A stretch of DNA of 64,000 bases. Source: a virus. The notes beneath the pieces are model-generated. The model was not told the origin of the DNA. It saw only the letters and a program-made list of their open reading frames with translations, and made no database searches. The stretch's first letter is position 1. Every line of letters begins with the position of its first letter. The position numbers and the translations under genes are program-made. Shown piece by piece: positions 17,401 to 25,765 of the stretch. The stretch covers positions 1-64,000 of the IMG/VR virus record IMGVR_UViG_3300044715_000768. One strand, given 5' to 3'.

Positions 17401-18159
17401 TACGTTGACGTTAATTCACCTGGGGAAAATGCTTATGAAAAGAAGAGCATTGCCCGTGCCAACGCATTATTGAAGAAACTTTCAAAGATGAAATCAGAAT
17501 ATTCGGAAGACAAGTGGTTTAACGGCAGTGAAGGAAGAAGGTCTGGATTTGACTCCAGAACTGGTGGCAGGCCACGTCCTGGAACCCCAGAAATGCCTCA
17601 ATCAAACGCTAAGCGTGACGGAGAAGTTAAAAAACTTTCTGAGTTAATTGAGAGAGTTGTTGCAGAACTTGAAGCAAAACGTCAAAACCCTTCACCCAAA
17701 AAGGGTCGCATGGGCTTCTCTTCGTCTACCGGAAAGACCATGATTACCGACGAAGCGACATTCTTTAAGGACATTGAGAATTCTCTTGCAAAAGAAATTA
17801 GAGCCGCACAGAAGGCCAAGAACACCAAGGCAATTACAGGGCTAACTAAACTTCAAGAAATAATCAAGAGAAACGAAGCATCCAAGACTGGCGACAGAAG
17901 AACAAATGTCGGAAGCATATACATGACGATGGATGAAGTTGACCTAATTCTTGACGGTCTTCAGTTTGCTCTTGACCAACAGATGGACGCCGGTGGAGAT
18001 AAGAGAATTGGCTGGTACTCAAAGTTGATTGAGAAGATTGCAGCAGCAGCCATGTCTACATTTATTGATAAAAGCACGACAGAGATTGGTTCAACCAGAA
18101 GAACAGTTACCAACAAAGACGGCGTAAAGAAAAAAATCAATATTGTCCCAGAAGCATAA
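11407..18159 (+). CDS. Prohead protease fused to giant multimodule protein with HipA-like kinase
   Basis: A 2250-residue chain with an AGGAG ribosome site. Residues 1-175 are an HK97/U35 prohead protease: ITGAFTKSL, VVWGHNWNDPIG with the catalytic His about 61, EWSIGYKTL with the Ser about 125, and YEVSPVLHGAN. A linker with an aspartate run follows. Residues about 455-510 carry the FDPKAWDGDGDGIVQEGT module (F469). The rest is helical, divided by copies of an R-x-G-F-x-S-x-T-G motif near residues 521, 578, 703, 1011, 1138, 1396, 1496, 1764, 2047 and 2103. Residues about 1500-1760 are a HipA/PI-kinase-like domain: Lys 1552 in YYIKPP, Asp 1631 in NWDAVSNSGN, Asp 1651 in VIDVGG. The protease presumably matures the capsid and may also cut this chain. 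Confidence 0.85.
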   Translation: MSQQDIQFKAIPGQFNIDEAQGVVECFVAGIGNKDSVGDVLITGAFTKSLTRRKPRVVWGHNWNDPIGKVLEIYEVAPGDRRLPSKMLNAGIGGLYARVQFNLNSEKGREAFANVAFFGQEQEWSIGYKTLDSIFDPNIQANILKEVELYEVSPVLHGANQLTGTISVKSDETAEKHMPGMMMPHHEGMGAGPKIVVVRQSNDDDDDDKPIFSEGLARALGDNEKERLTRELQARSGSSIQLVSATESTAKFRRMTSDGRSVMYRIGYHTPDNYVTFMFGKPELAESQQPGGSRTVVPSQMPSMPMQVKPRVTTDSTNYVVSPEYVMPKGEDYEKSAFDEELENLAQILDDTFDVKVGRTLSSRNMSKLKTVLETLQDIVSSAEKDVESKSDYIIPVKLENAFETKQLLDPIFDYHRVESHVTEDGIVITTGVTQEFIEAIGVAEKALGRTLSGGLGKLGRAGRGAVNFDPKAWDGDGDGIVQEGTPYSRPAIPGVNDRASGGRVDANAATRAWQNQRRAGMASRTGRMDADDNFDEYDEAMGPPMRRPGRGMADDPVGDAASENLDRDRNAGAVRRGFSSETSGSRGKPEPLKREGKFFGSPVYDEFNGQYVEGEVIALSDLYGDDRPGYAIVGRYDSDGQGTVGYFYGGDDEEFKTIEDAMAFLENVEEEGENDRFYDDPKFRSVDRKRSAGKPGKRPLAGFSSETAEVVSKDDLPKAIVTDIENAARRSVDFRTGNETPIIEGAEEVLKSLTDEKLKDSVGKSISNARRKLAEMLSDEKVIEEFSSRKAIDDFMDELGYAIDKMIDSHVSSVKKTGTSLEKEEIEEIVDNAKSKFDDDFQKLIKASKEFWNTRRKPGRLDNTVKEAKETAAADRESLMKTLKDGGEPEDLEEALRYMSGFTMIESDSKKLLSGEISLEDLNYFLEGALDSIIDNDPSIDPKELVNEFGDALREGASKDNANPLIVALAKEFGDEKITGGDLINFLNDTRQGSVYRPDRGKIEKEKLRGFASRIGVSQNPDEPREYMDFVDARDTFRREMSLRDIQDDYPEETWEAINGVIESSDKKLITDHLKESMSPADFKKLEDAKDIDDMVMKIYDDFFNEELPKPLNDLIMDSLEGAIVDDLTGANVKKRGFRSSTGGKDDSSRKREMDMTLAEYAELDKVLKKYMDDSQVDGIGADEDMQVVQNILDKLDESSAANDSIPLTDKEIDDYIDTLTRMKDFGPVEDSADKESIDKLIDSLKKTKESTDGTYESDALQQAGTRLTPPSGGRGRTTKGTRPFKSSNGTINPHKKLDFELEDSEIGELRDELDGFMKMTNNPGPLRAVAEKLEKATNGKFSLEKEEYEEVVKEIEKLRTDKKIVTSDAIGLLEQAAESKKGKYSSIEVNGGRGFSSSTGGGKNNGAPSDIPETMQKQLLMWARQQRGLRLAQESVEKFDRDKGTLPASHWRRLRTMYENMGPGSASGAARSGGRRGIFGRGKDTDKPASGRSGFVIDDKPKTGDLLDNTMSKNPIVTDGFTDMRSGSMGGSQGGGVFKDPKTGQEYYIKPPKTQTHAENESLMSRFYERLGIPAGKVKVGTYKGRPKIVSEMIPGAKQVNHETEMRDPAWKKAVQDTFVANAWLANWDAVSNSGNTIRGGDGRAYVIDVGGAGLFRARGERKDTSFGPIVGEMESLRDPKQAGAQRGVAYWGDIPPAEIARQVKAVGAISDSEIKEMVDALISDKAEAKKLSDTLIARRDYLVTNWSTGKNSGTGRRGRVGFSSSSDGYEGRSKRPGMSPGMRPADFEVRADSEGVTGVGKGGAMGTKPDKKFSGDSFDQVKPDKWDELTIDEKWEWMLGEGNPEKGGTMSPAAYEGAMKKLGDEEAREEAKRMSPEERRKARTESRESQRAQLSDNEKERLSAERAKRQADAESQSKRVKEEATAEKAQAKRQALLDGFNEWIDDSVRQLSEMEYDGTDINPDADDIWDTVSTILGVNDVTPKSLNEAIDELSSYVDVNSPGENAYEKKSIARANALLKKLSKMKSEYSEDKWFNGSEGRRSGFDSRTGGRPRPGTPEMPQSNAKRDGEVKKLSELIERVVAELEAKRQNPSPKKGRMGFSSSTGKTMITDEATFFKDIENSLAKEIRAAQKAKNTKAITGLTKLQEIIKRNEASKTGDRRTNVGSIYMTMDEVDLILDGLQFALDQQMDAGGDKRIGWYSKLIEKIAAAAMSTFIDKSTTEIGSTRRTVTNKDGVKKKINIVPEA

Positions 18160-18226
18160 ATAGTGTGCGTTCTCGCTCAGAGGCGCATGCTAAGTTATAC
18201 TTTTATAAACTATTCATAATGTGATA

Positions 18227-18255
18227 TTGACACTCGTGTCTTTACTCGCTAAAAA
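18227..18255 (+). promoter_or_regulatory. Possible sigma70-type promoter
   Basis: TTGACA at 18227-18232, a 17-base spacer and TAAAAA at 18250-18255, just before the AGGAG ribosome site of the next gene. The -35 is perfect and the spacing ideal, but the -10 is poor and the implied leader very short. It may allow extra expression of the acidic protein. Confidence 0.35.
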
Positions 18256-18268
18256 ACAGGAGTTACCA

Positions 18269-19657
18269 ATGAGCGAAAAAGTTGAAGTCAGTGTTGATGC
18301 GGACGGCAATGTTCTTAAGTGCGCTAAGGGCGCAAATGCTGCCGACTGCGGGTTTACACCAGGGGCAAAAGTTTGTGGCAAGTGCGGAGCAATGCCTATT
18401 CAGATGAAGATGGTCCCAGTCACTGATGATGACTATGAAGTCAAGGGTGGCGACAACTGGGACGACAGCGCCATGTTTGACGCTATGAAAAAGCGTCAAA
18501 AGGGCATGGGTATGGGTATGCCTGGCGAAGACGACGAAGAAGAAGACGAAGAAGAAATGCCAATGAAGGGCATGGGCTACGAAGAAGACGACGAAGAAGA
18601 CGACTTGGTTCCCATGAAAACTTCAAAGAAGAAGATGTCTCTTGAAATTGAAGAGGAAGACGACGAAGAAGAAGACGACGAAGACGAGTTGTCCATGGAC
18701 GGAGAAGTTGACCTAGAAGCAGCAAGAAAGAAGCGCCTTGCCAGCATGGGTGAGAAAGTTGCAGAACTCGGCAGAAATGCATACATGTGTGCTGTTGAAA
18801 GAAAAGTTTACCCAGGTGGTTCAAGCGTTTGTGACGACTGCCCTGGTGGGTGTTTGCCTGAGCGCGGAATGCCAGGACTTCTTTCGGTTGAAGGAATTGC
18901 GGAAGAGATGTTCAAGGGCAAGGTTCTTGACTCTGGATATTCTTCAGATGCAGACATGTTCGTAGTTGACATTCAATCAAAGAGCGGCCGTGCGGTTGAA
19001 GTATTTATTGACGGTACAACTGCAGAAGTTCTTGGTTTCCACAAACTTGACGACAACGCTTTTGAGCAAAAGTCGGCACTTGATTCAATGATGGTTATTG
19101 ACTTCCATGAAGCAGCAGAAATTGCTGTTAAGTCTATTCAGGGTGACGTTGTTGCAGTTGAGCCAGACATTTTTGAAGGCTTTGATGCATACGCGGTTGA
19201 GATTGAAGGTCTTGACGGAAAGTCATACGATGTGTTCGTCTCTCTTGACGGTGAAGTTCTTGGATATGACAAGTACGAGCCAGAAGAAGCAGAAGCAATT
19301 GAAGCAGAAGCCGCAGAAATTGCACTGAAGCGTGCATTCAATGAAGACATGCGTACACAAATGGCGCAAGAAGGAAAAGCACTTCCAGACGGTTCTTTCC
19401 CAATCTCCAACGTAGAAGACCTAAAGAACGCAATCAGCGCTTATGGTCGTGCAAGCGATAAAGAAGCAGCAAAAAAGCACATCATGAAGCAAGCAAAGGC
19501 TCTCGGTCAGGAAAAACTAATTCCTGCTAACTGGGTAACTGGTGGAGCAAAAGTTGTTGAAGAGAAGTCCGGAGAAGTTGACTCTGACCTTATGGCATCA
19601 CTCGTTGAGTTTGAACTCCTTGAGGCCGAGGTTAAAGACGCAGACCCAACAATCTAG
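18269..19657 (+). CDS. Acidic PepSY-like virion assembly protein
   Basis: 462 residues from ATG 18269, with AGGAG upstream. Order: an N-terminal cysteine segment (KCAKGANAADCGFTPGAKVC then GKCG), a very acidic region (long Asp/Glu runs with MPMKG repeats, residues about 85-150), a second cysteine cluster (SVCDDCPGGCLPERGM), two PepSY-like repeats (DMFVVDIQSKSGRAVEVFID with TAEVLGFHKL, then AYAVEIEGLDGKSYDVFVS with GEVLGYDKYE), and a C-terminal helical module (FPISNVEDLKNAISAYGRAS, KKHIMKQAKALGQEKLIPA) common in phage head operons. Position after the protease suggests scaffold or internal head protein. PepSY domains elsewhere inhibit peptidases, so control of the zincin modules nearby is possible. 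Confidence 0.6.
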   Translation: MSEKVEVSVDADGNVLKCAKGANAADCGFTPGAKVCGKCGAMPIQMKMVPVTDDDYEVKGGDNWDDSAMFDAMKKRQKGMGMGMPGEDDEEEDEEEMPMKGMGYEEDDEEDDLVPMKTSKKKMSLEIEEEDDEEEDDEDELSMDGEVDLEAARKKRLASMGEKVAELGRNAYMCAVERKVYPGGSSVCDDCPGGCLPERGMPGLLSVEGIAEEMFKGKVLDSGYSSDADMFVVDIQSKSGRAVEVFIDGTTAEVLGFHKLDDNAFEQKSALDSMMVIDFHEAAEIAVKSIQGDVVAVEPDIFEGFDAYAVEIEGLDGKSYDVFVSLDGEVLGYDKYEPEEAEAIEAEAAEIALKRAFNEDMRTQMAQEGKALPDGSFPISNVEDLKNAISAYGRASDKEAAKKHIMKQAKALGQEKLIPANWVTGGAKVVEEKSGEVDSDLMASLVEFELLEAEVKDADPTI

Positions 19658-19673
19658 AGAAAGCGTGGCCCGT

Positions 19674-22600
19674 ATGACGGGGGTGAACATTAATAAAATT
19701 CGCCATTACGCGCCTGGATTCAATAATAGAACAACGCGTCTTGATGCGGATATGTCTGCATTGCTTTTCAAGGCGGGAACAAGAGTTATTTCATCATCGG
19801 AAAGACTAATCGCTGACGTCTCAATTAAGGCAGCCATGGGAAGTTCTGATTCTGATGGTAAAAAAAGAGGCCTTCAAAGCGCTGGGAAATCTAAATACGT
19901 AAACATAAATGGTCTTGTTTATGACCCAACAGCAAAAAAACAAGAAGGTCAATTCTTCAAGCCGTGGGTTACGGAAAGAGAAAGAATTAATGCCATGCGC
20001 TCAAATGACCCAGTTCCCAACTGGGGCTGGGTTGACATGCATCCAGAGAATCAAAATAAACTTGAAGCGCCAAGGAATTCAAAAGGCAAAGTAACAAGAT
20101 ATCCAGTAAATCCTAAAACTGGTGAGCCAATGAAGAACCAGGGGTTTGACCAAGAGTTCAAATCTCTTGGACCAACGCTTGGTGAAAGAAATCCTGGCGG
20201 AAAACTGCTTGCACGAACAGCAAAGGCCTTTGGTTTGGTAATTGATTCTCTCGGAAAATTTAGATGCCCTCCTGGCACTCCAGCAGCAAACCGATTTACA
20301 AACGAAAGAGGAGAAGGGTGTTTTGACATCTCGCCAAGTCAAGTTCGTAACTTGATTGGTTCCTTAACTAACTCAATGCAGGGACCACAAGGCAGGTCGC
20401 AGATAGTATCTTCCCTTGCGTCTGCGGGATTAAGTATTGCTGAAATTAGAAAGTCCTACAAAGAAAATGGCGTAGCAGGACTTGCTAGTCTCGCCAGGCG
20501 TGTAGGCATTGATTACGTCGGTGAAAAATGGAACGACATGTCATATGTTTCACAAATACCAGTAAGACTAAGAGAAATTTCTGGCTTGACAATGGGCGCT
20601 CAGTCAAGAATGGAAAGAATTGTTCAGGAAAAGGCTGCAACAATTGATTTTCTTGCAGAATATTACGGGATAACGGAAACTGATGAATATAAAAAAATTG
20701 GTGAAATAGTCAAAGCGATGTCTGCCGACCCGGACTCGCCTTTAGCACCAAATCAATTTGAACTTTTGTTTAGAGGTGGTACTCCTGAAAGTCACGAAGA
20801 CTGGGCAATTGATGCACTGATTGAAACGCACATTGAAGCAATTAACCAAAAACTTGGTCTTGGAGGAAGTCCTGACTTAATTAGAAGAGACCCAGCAATG
20901 ATGGCAAGGGTTGCCGCAGATGCAAAAGAAGAGTATCTGCGAGCAAAGGCTGCTGGCGAAGTAACTCCCATAACTCAATTCATTGATGCTGGCATTAAGA
21001 GAGAAAAAGAGTTCAGACTCGGAGCGTTTGAGGATATGGTAATCGCCGCATATGAGCGACCCCATTCTTTCACCATGCCGGATGGAAGTAAAAGAACATA
21101 CGTAGCAGATGTTGGTGAAGGGTATCAATACGATACAAATGGAGAGGCTTGGCCTCACACTATTTTAATCAACTCCGGACCTGCTCTTCTTGGATTCAGG
21201 GACACCCCACCTGCTGGATACATGGACCTATACGAAGCAACAGGCGGAGATATTGACGACCAGTGGAGGGCAGTTGCTTCAGCAATGGATGCAGACGAGC
21301 GCCTCAGAGCATATGCAACGCTATGGGGTACCGACTTGGCGGCAACTGAAGGTCGTGGATGGAGAGATTTTGGAGCACAAACCTCTGCTCATGAAAGAGC
21401 CCACTGGGGTCAAATGGATGCAATTTTCCAGTATCACGCAGATAACGGAACCGGAAGAAATATAGAAGACTTAAACAACGATGAACTGATGGATTTAACT
21501 AAAGAATTCATGACAAAAGCATCACCAGATATTTTAAAGGACGTTTTTGGTATTGATATTGATGATTTAATTGATAAGCGTTTTGACGCTCTTGCTGGTG
21601 CTTATAGCCAAGCGAAGCAACAAGAGGCGCTTGGTGAATTGACGGGAGGAGGAACTTCTGAAGAATTTAACTATGCCAGAACTCTTGCGTTAATGGAGAC
21701 GCTTGCGGAATTGAAGGCAAATAAAACAGTCGGACTAATAGGCGACGACCCAGAGTTGGATGCAATTCTTGAAAAAATGGACCCACTACCACCTTTGACT
21801 GGTGGCTCAATATCCCCATCGGGTGGAATTGTTCCATCAAGACCCGATGGTTCTCCTACTCCTAGGTTTGTGCCATCTGGCCGCGTTAGACCAACACTCC
21901 CAGGCTCGGCACCAGCGCTGCCAACCAATGCTGGAAGGGTGGTTACAACAACTCCAGGAAGAAGTGGCGGAAGAGGCCGACGAGGACCGGTTGACCCGTT
22001 TGAAAAGGAAAGATACGGAAAAGTCCCAACGATGATTAAAGAGGGGCGCTTTACCCTTGAAGACATTGATGAGTTTCTGTATGGAGAAGACGGCAAAGGT
22101 GGACTCAAGCGAACGCTTGAAAGTGTTGCGAATATGAAAACTAAAAAGAATGGCTACACAGACCCAACATTGGTTAAAAGAAAACGTCTACTTAATGAAC
22201 TAGTTGACACAATGGGTATTTCTTTTTCCGAACTTGAAGCACTGGCAGGAAAAGCAAGAAGAGGTGAATCTTTAACACCAGAAGAAAAATCAAAACTTGT
22301 TAACGCTATTTCGCATTTAAGAAATGGTGCAAATGAGTTTAAGGCAAAATCTATTGAAGCAAGAAATAAGTTTCAAGACTATAGGCGTGTTGATGTATCC
22401 AGGGCAACTGGTGACGGTTCCGAATACGACGATAAAGATACAAACGAATTAAATCTTGAACAAATACAAGACGAAATTGAAATGTATGAATCACTGTTTA
22501 TGAGGGTTGGACGAACCATAGCGCCAGCAGTGCATGACATTCTTACAATGACGGAAAACAGTCCATATCCTCCACGTCTAATGGTAAGAAGAGCAGGTCC

Positions 22601-25358
22601 AGTGCAACCACTTTTAGGAATTGATGTTGATGGTGCTGACGGCATTGCCTCAAGACAGGCTTCAAGACTCAGTCCGCAGGAACTTTCCGCCCTTTCTTCT
22701 GCTGTAACGAATCCACCCAGAATTCTTTCCTCTTCAAATTCACAAAACATTTCTGAACTTACCTCAACTCTGGAAAACATTGAAGAGGTTAGACAGGTTT
22801 TTGAACGCAATAATTTAACACCACCAATTACCGTTGCGGATAATGAACTTCAAAATGCAGCCCCAGTTATGTCTGGATTAGACAAATCGGTGCTTCCAAG
22901 CGACATGGTCGTTGAACTTGAAATTGATACGCCAGAAGACACTTCGCCAGGTTCAATCTATGAAATGTCTCAAATATCTTCGGCTCAACTCATAACGGAT
23001 TCAAACACAGAGGAAGTTGATGTTCCACGGTCTGGTTTCTCTTCCACTACCGGAATGAGAACAAAGGCTGGAATTGCTGGAAGACTAATTGCCAGTAAAA
23101 AAACAAGAAAACTTCTTGAAAAAGCAGGAATTGACGCAGAAAGAACAGACGTTGTTCAGTTGATGAGTGAAGTTGCTATTGGTTTTTCGGTTGGAGGACC
23201 GTACGGCGCACTTATTCCTATAGCGCGACGTGGAAGCAGAGACGCTGCCGAGCAAGCGCTAAAAATGATGGTTGAACGCGGATGGATTGAGCAAGACCTT
23301 GCTAACAAAATTGAAAAATATGGTCTTGACAGAATTGCCGCAGAAGGACTTCCTGACGAAATACTTAATTTAGCAGAATCGGCCAAAGACAGACTCTTAA
23401 CGGAAGAATCAAAACGTAGGGCTCTTGATTTTGGTTCGGTTCTTCAAGAAAGAAGCATTGAATTATCTGAAGCAACTCGTGAAAAAGTATCAGAATTAGC
23501 CGACACAGGAAAAGAAAAGGCTCGCGAATTAGCAGCCTCGGGCATGGATAGAGCAAGAAGATTAAGAAGTCGCTTTGACAGGGACTCCGAAGAATTGGAT
23601 GCAGGTGACCCGTTTTCCCTTCCTCCATCAGGTGGCGCTGTTGATATGCCTTCCCCATACGACGACCCATTTAAGTCCGCGTTTGTTGACATTGAGTTTA
23701 AGCAACTCGGTTCTTCACTCGGGGAGCAAAAGCAAGTTAAGAAAACCAAAGTAAGAGTTGCTGTTCCCGCTGGCTCAAAAGGCAAGATTGAATCAGGTAA
23801 AAGCAAGGCAAGCAACATGATTCTCCCTCCAGGAAAAGTAAAATTTACTGGAGTTGGCGAAGATGGAGTTCCTGAAGCAGAAATTACTGAACAGATGTCC
23901 GCTGAGGAATACATGAAGAATGTTGAAAAGATGTCTTCAGAAATTGCCTCATCTTCCAACAAACCAAGTCTGAAAAAGGCTGCAAAATTAAGAGCAGATA
24001 CTGCTAAAAAAATGCGTCAAGAAATGATTGCCAAGTCAGGAACACCTCAGTCAATGTCCGGAATATCAAAAGTTGTATTTGATAAATCAAACTCAATAAT
24101 GGAAAGAGGAAAAGCGGCTGGTATTAATTTCTTCACTCTTGAAAAAGTAAAAAATGACGATACGGATATTGAGACATCCGAGTACGTGCGTATGTATCAA
24201 GAAAAACTTGTATCAACTATTAATAATTACAGCAAATCTTTACCATCTCGTCTTTTTGATGAAGAAATAAGCGCAGATACTAAAAAGTTTATTTACAGCA
24301 ATTCAGTAAAAGAGATAGTTAAAGAGGTTAACAAAGTAGCAATGTTGATACACGAAGACATAGATAGAAGAGTACGTGTATCAATGTCTAAATCTTCGTT
24401 AGAACAATTTGTTGGTTCTGGAAAAATTGCAAATATTGACGTTGATAGTGAATCTTTAAAGATTTTAAAAAACAAAAGAAATTCAATGTTGGGTAATTCT
24501 CCTGGAATTAAAGAGTTTTCTTTTACTCCTGTTGAGTTTATGCACGGAGTAATGATTGAAAAAATTGAAAAACAACTTTACGAAAATGGCACCCATGTTG
24601 GCTCCGAAGAATTTACAGATTACGGAAGAGGAATAGAACTTGTACTTCGCGCAGAAAATTCCCCAAGAATTGGATACGGAAGAAAAGAATCTTACAAAAA
24701 CGGCGGAATTTTTGTACAAATAAACGAAGAAGACGAAAACCTTATTCAGGCTTCAATTTTTGGACAAATGTTTATGTCAAAAAATGGTGCAGAAGAATAC
24801 TTGGCGGAGATTATTGAAGCAAGTCTTTCTGGTGACTATTCAAAACTAATAAAGAAAAATGACGAAGATGTATTTGAAGCGTTTATAGTTGGAGAAATAT
24901 CACTTAACGATGTTGAGCACATCAAAATACCTTTGTCAATATTCAACATCAGAAAGAAAAGGGTCCCCAAGAGCAGCATGATTGGTGGGGCAGACTCAAT
25001 CAATATGATATTTATGAACAGAGGAGTTCCGAAAGAAAAAATTAAAGACTTCTTTGATAAAGACGGAACAATAGGTGGCGGATACACGCCAAAGCATTTG
25101 TCTTACCTAAACGAGTTAGAGGCTGCAGAGGAATTTAAAGAAAACCTAATATCTCTAGGCATATCTGAAGTCATATTTACGAACAAAGACGGAATTGACA
25201 TCATGAGTGAGGACACTTGGGTGACCCCACCTCCGACGAAGAAAAAGGGCAAAGACGCCTTGAGGGAGATAGCAAGAAAAGAAGTTATGTCAATTATTGA
25301 CAAAATTGCCCCACCACCCAAAAAGCCAATTCCTAAAAAGGAGACTGCAAAGAAATGA
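19674..25358 (+). CDS. Giant multimodule protein with HExxH metalloprotease motif
   Basis: About 1894 residues from ATG 19674; a GTG three codons upstream (19665) sits closer to an AGAGAAAG site and may be the true start. Visible modules: an N-terminal domain with EGQFFKPWVTERERIN; a cysteine module CPPGTPAANRFTNERGEGCF (first Cys 198); a zincin-like motif HERAH at 573-577 in AHERAHWGQMDAIF; a Pro/Gly linker around 700-760; helical regions; the seam motif RSGFSSTTG near 1121; a coiled coil (SEATREKVSELADTGKEKA). The C-terminus has FEAFIVGEISLNDVEHI, resembling the end of the DUF3626-like domain in the 47-54 kb protein. No catalytic proof; enzyme roles rest on motifs. Confidence 0.6.
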   Translation: MTGVNINKIRHYAPGFNNRTTRLDADMSALLFKAGTRVISSSERLIADVSIKAAMGSSDSDGKKRGLQSAGKSKYVNINGLVYDPTAKKQEGQFFKPWVTERERINAMRSNDPVPNWGWVDMHPENQNKLEAPRNSKGKVTRYPVNPKTGEPMKNQGFDQEFKSLGPTLGERNPGGKLLARTAKAFGLVIDSLGKFRCPPGTPAANRFTNERGEGCFDISPSQVRNLIGSLTNSMQGPQGRSQIVSSLASAGLSIAEIRKSYKENGVAGLASLARRVGIDYVGEKWNDMSYVSQIPVRLREISGLTMGAQSRMERIVQEKAATIDFLAEYYGITETDEYKKIGEIVKAMSADPDSPLAPNQFELLFRGGTPESHEDWAIDALIETHIEAINQKLGLGGSPDLIRRDPAMMARVAADAKEEYLRAKAAGEVTPITQFIDAGIKREKEFRLGAFEDMVIAAYERPHSFTMPDGSKRTYVADVGEGYQYDTNGEAWPHTILINSGPALLGFRDTPPAGYMDLYEATGGDIDDQWRAVASAMDADERLRAYATLWGTDLAATEGRGWRDFGAQTSAHERAHWGQMDAIFQYHADNGTGRNIEDLNNDELMDLTKEFMTKASPDILKDVFGIDIDDLIDKRFDALAGAYSQAKQQEALGELTGGGTSEEFNYARTLALMETLAELKANKTVGLIGDDPELDAILEKMDPLPPLTGGSISPSGGIVPSRPDGSPTPRFVPSGRVRPTLPGSAPALPTNAGRVVTTTPGRSGGRGRRGPVDPFEKERYGKVPTMIKEGRFTLEDIDEFLYGEDGKGGLKRTLESVANMKTKKNGYTDPTLVKRKRLLNELVDTMGISFSELEALAGKARRGESLTPEEKSKLVNAISHLRNGANEFKAKSIEARNKFQDYRRVDVSRATGDGSEYDDKDTNELNLEQIQDEIEMYESLFMRVGRTIAPAVHDILTMTENSPYPPRLMVRRAGPVQPLLGIDVDGADGIASRQASRLSPQELSALSSAVTNPPRILSSSNSQNISELTSTLENIEEVRQVFERNNLTPPITVADNELQNAAPVMSGLDKSVLPSDMVVELEIDTPEDTSPGSIYEMSQISSAQLITDSNTEEVDVPRSGFSSTTGMRTKAGIAGRLIASKKTRKLLEKAGIDAERTDVVQLMSEVAIGFSVGGPYGALIPIARRGSRDAAEQALKMMVERGWIEQDLANKIEKYGLDRIAAEGLPDEILNLAESAKDRLLTEESKRRALDFGSVLQERSIELSEATREKVSELADTGKEKARELAASGMDRARRLRSRFDRDSEELDAGDPFSLPPSGGAVDMPSPYDDPFKSAFVDIEFKQLGSSLGEQKQVKKTKVRVAVPAGSKGKIESGKSKASNMILPPGKVKFTGVGEDGVPEAEITEQMSAEEYMKNVEKMSSEIASSSNKPSLKKAAKLRADTAKKMRQEMIAKSGTPQSMSGISKVVFDKSNSIMERGKAAGINFFTLEKVKNDDTDIETSEYVRMYQEKLVSTINNYSKSLPSRLFDEEISADTKKFIYSNSVKEIVKEVNKVAMLIHEDIDRRVRVSMSKSSLEQFVGSGKIANIDVDSESLKILKNKRNSMLGNSPGIKEFSFTPVEFMHGVMIEKIEKQLYENGTHVGSEEFTDYGRGIELVLRAENSPRIGYGRKESYKNGGIFVQINEEDENLIQASIFGQMFMSKNGAEEYLAEIIEASLSGDYSKLIKKNDEDVFEAFIVGEISLNDVEHIKIPLSIFNIRKKRVPKSSMIGGADSINMIFMNRGVPKEKIKDFFDKDGTIGGGYTPKHLSYLNELEAAEEFKENLISLGISEVIFTNKDGIDIMSEDTWVTPPPTKKKGKDALREIARKEVMSIIDKIAPPPKKPIPKKETAKK

Positions 25359-25765
25359 AAGCAGTATTAGTGGCAACTGTCCATGGCGACAAAAAACTAT
25401 TCTATGTGGTTGACGCAAAAGACGAAAAAACCGACGGCGTACTTGATGATGGCGTTAAACCAAAAGTTGTAAATTTCTGGGCAACCGCTATGAATGCAAT
25501 AAATCTAGTACCATTACGTTCAACGAAGTTTCATGATTTTTTATGGGATGGAGCATCTTGGGACAACAGCGACGAATGGGAAAGGGTTTTTATAAAAAAA
25601 ACTCAAGTGGTTTCCCCAAGAATGTCGTCTGGTGTTGTTTTTTCAACAGATGCAATGAAATCAAAATTAAAAGAAAAATCAATCAATTCTCGCGCTACAG
25701 AGTTCAAGACATTGATGCAGACGCAAAATATAAATATAGTACGTTCCAGAACGGGTAACCAATGA
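25355..25765 (+). CDS. Hypothetical protein
   Basis: 136 residues, start overlapping the previous stop (ATGA). Begins MKAVLVATVHGDKKLFYVVD, a beta-rich opening similar in style to MRQELIAVRGQDKLFYTHDI of the gene that follows the other giant protein at 54622, so the two may share a small N-terminal domain placed after each polyprotein. The middle has HDFLWDGASWDNSDEWERVF. No family recognised; a chaperone or partner of the upstream chain is possible. Confidence 0.6.
   Translation: MKAVLVATVHGDKKLFYVVDAKDEKTDGVLDDGVKPKVVNFWATAMNAINLVPLRSTKFHDFLWDGASWDNSDEWERVFIKKTQVVSPRMSSGVVFSTDAMKSKLKEKSINSRATEFKTLMQTQNINIVRSRTGNQ

Noticed and set aside
11407-18159. Intein or frameshift fusion as the reason for the long prohead protease gene
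   Set aside because: No Hint-type intein motifs are visible, and seam motifs continue in one frame throughout the gene without a break.
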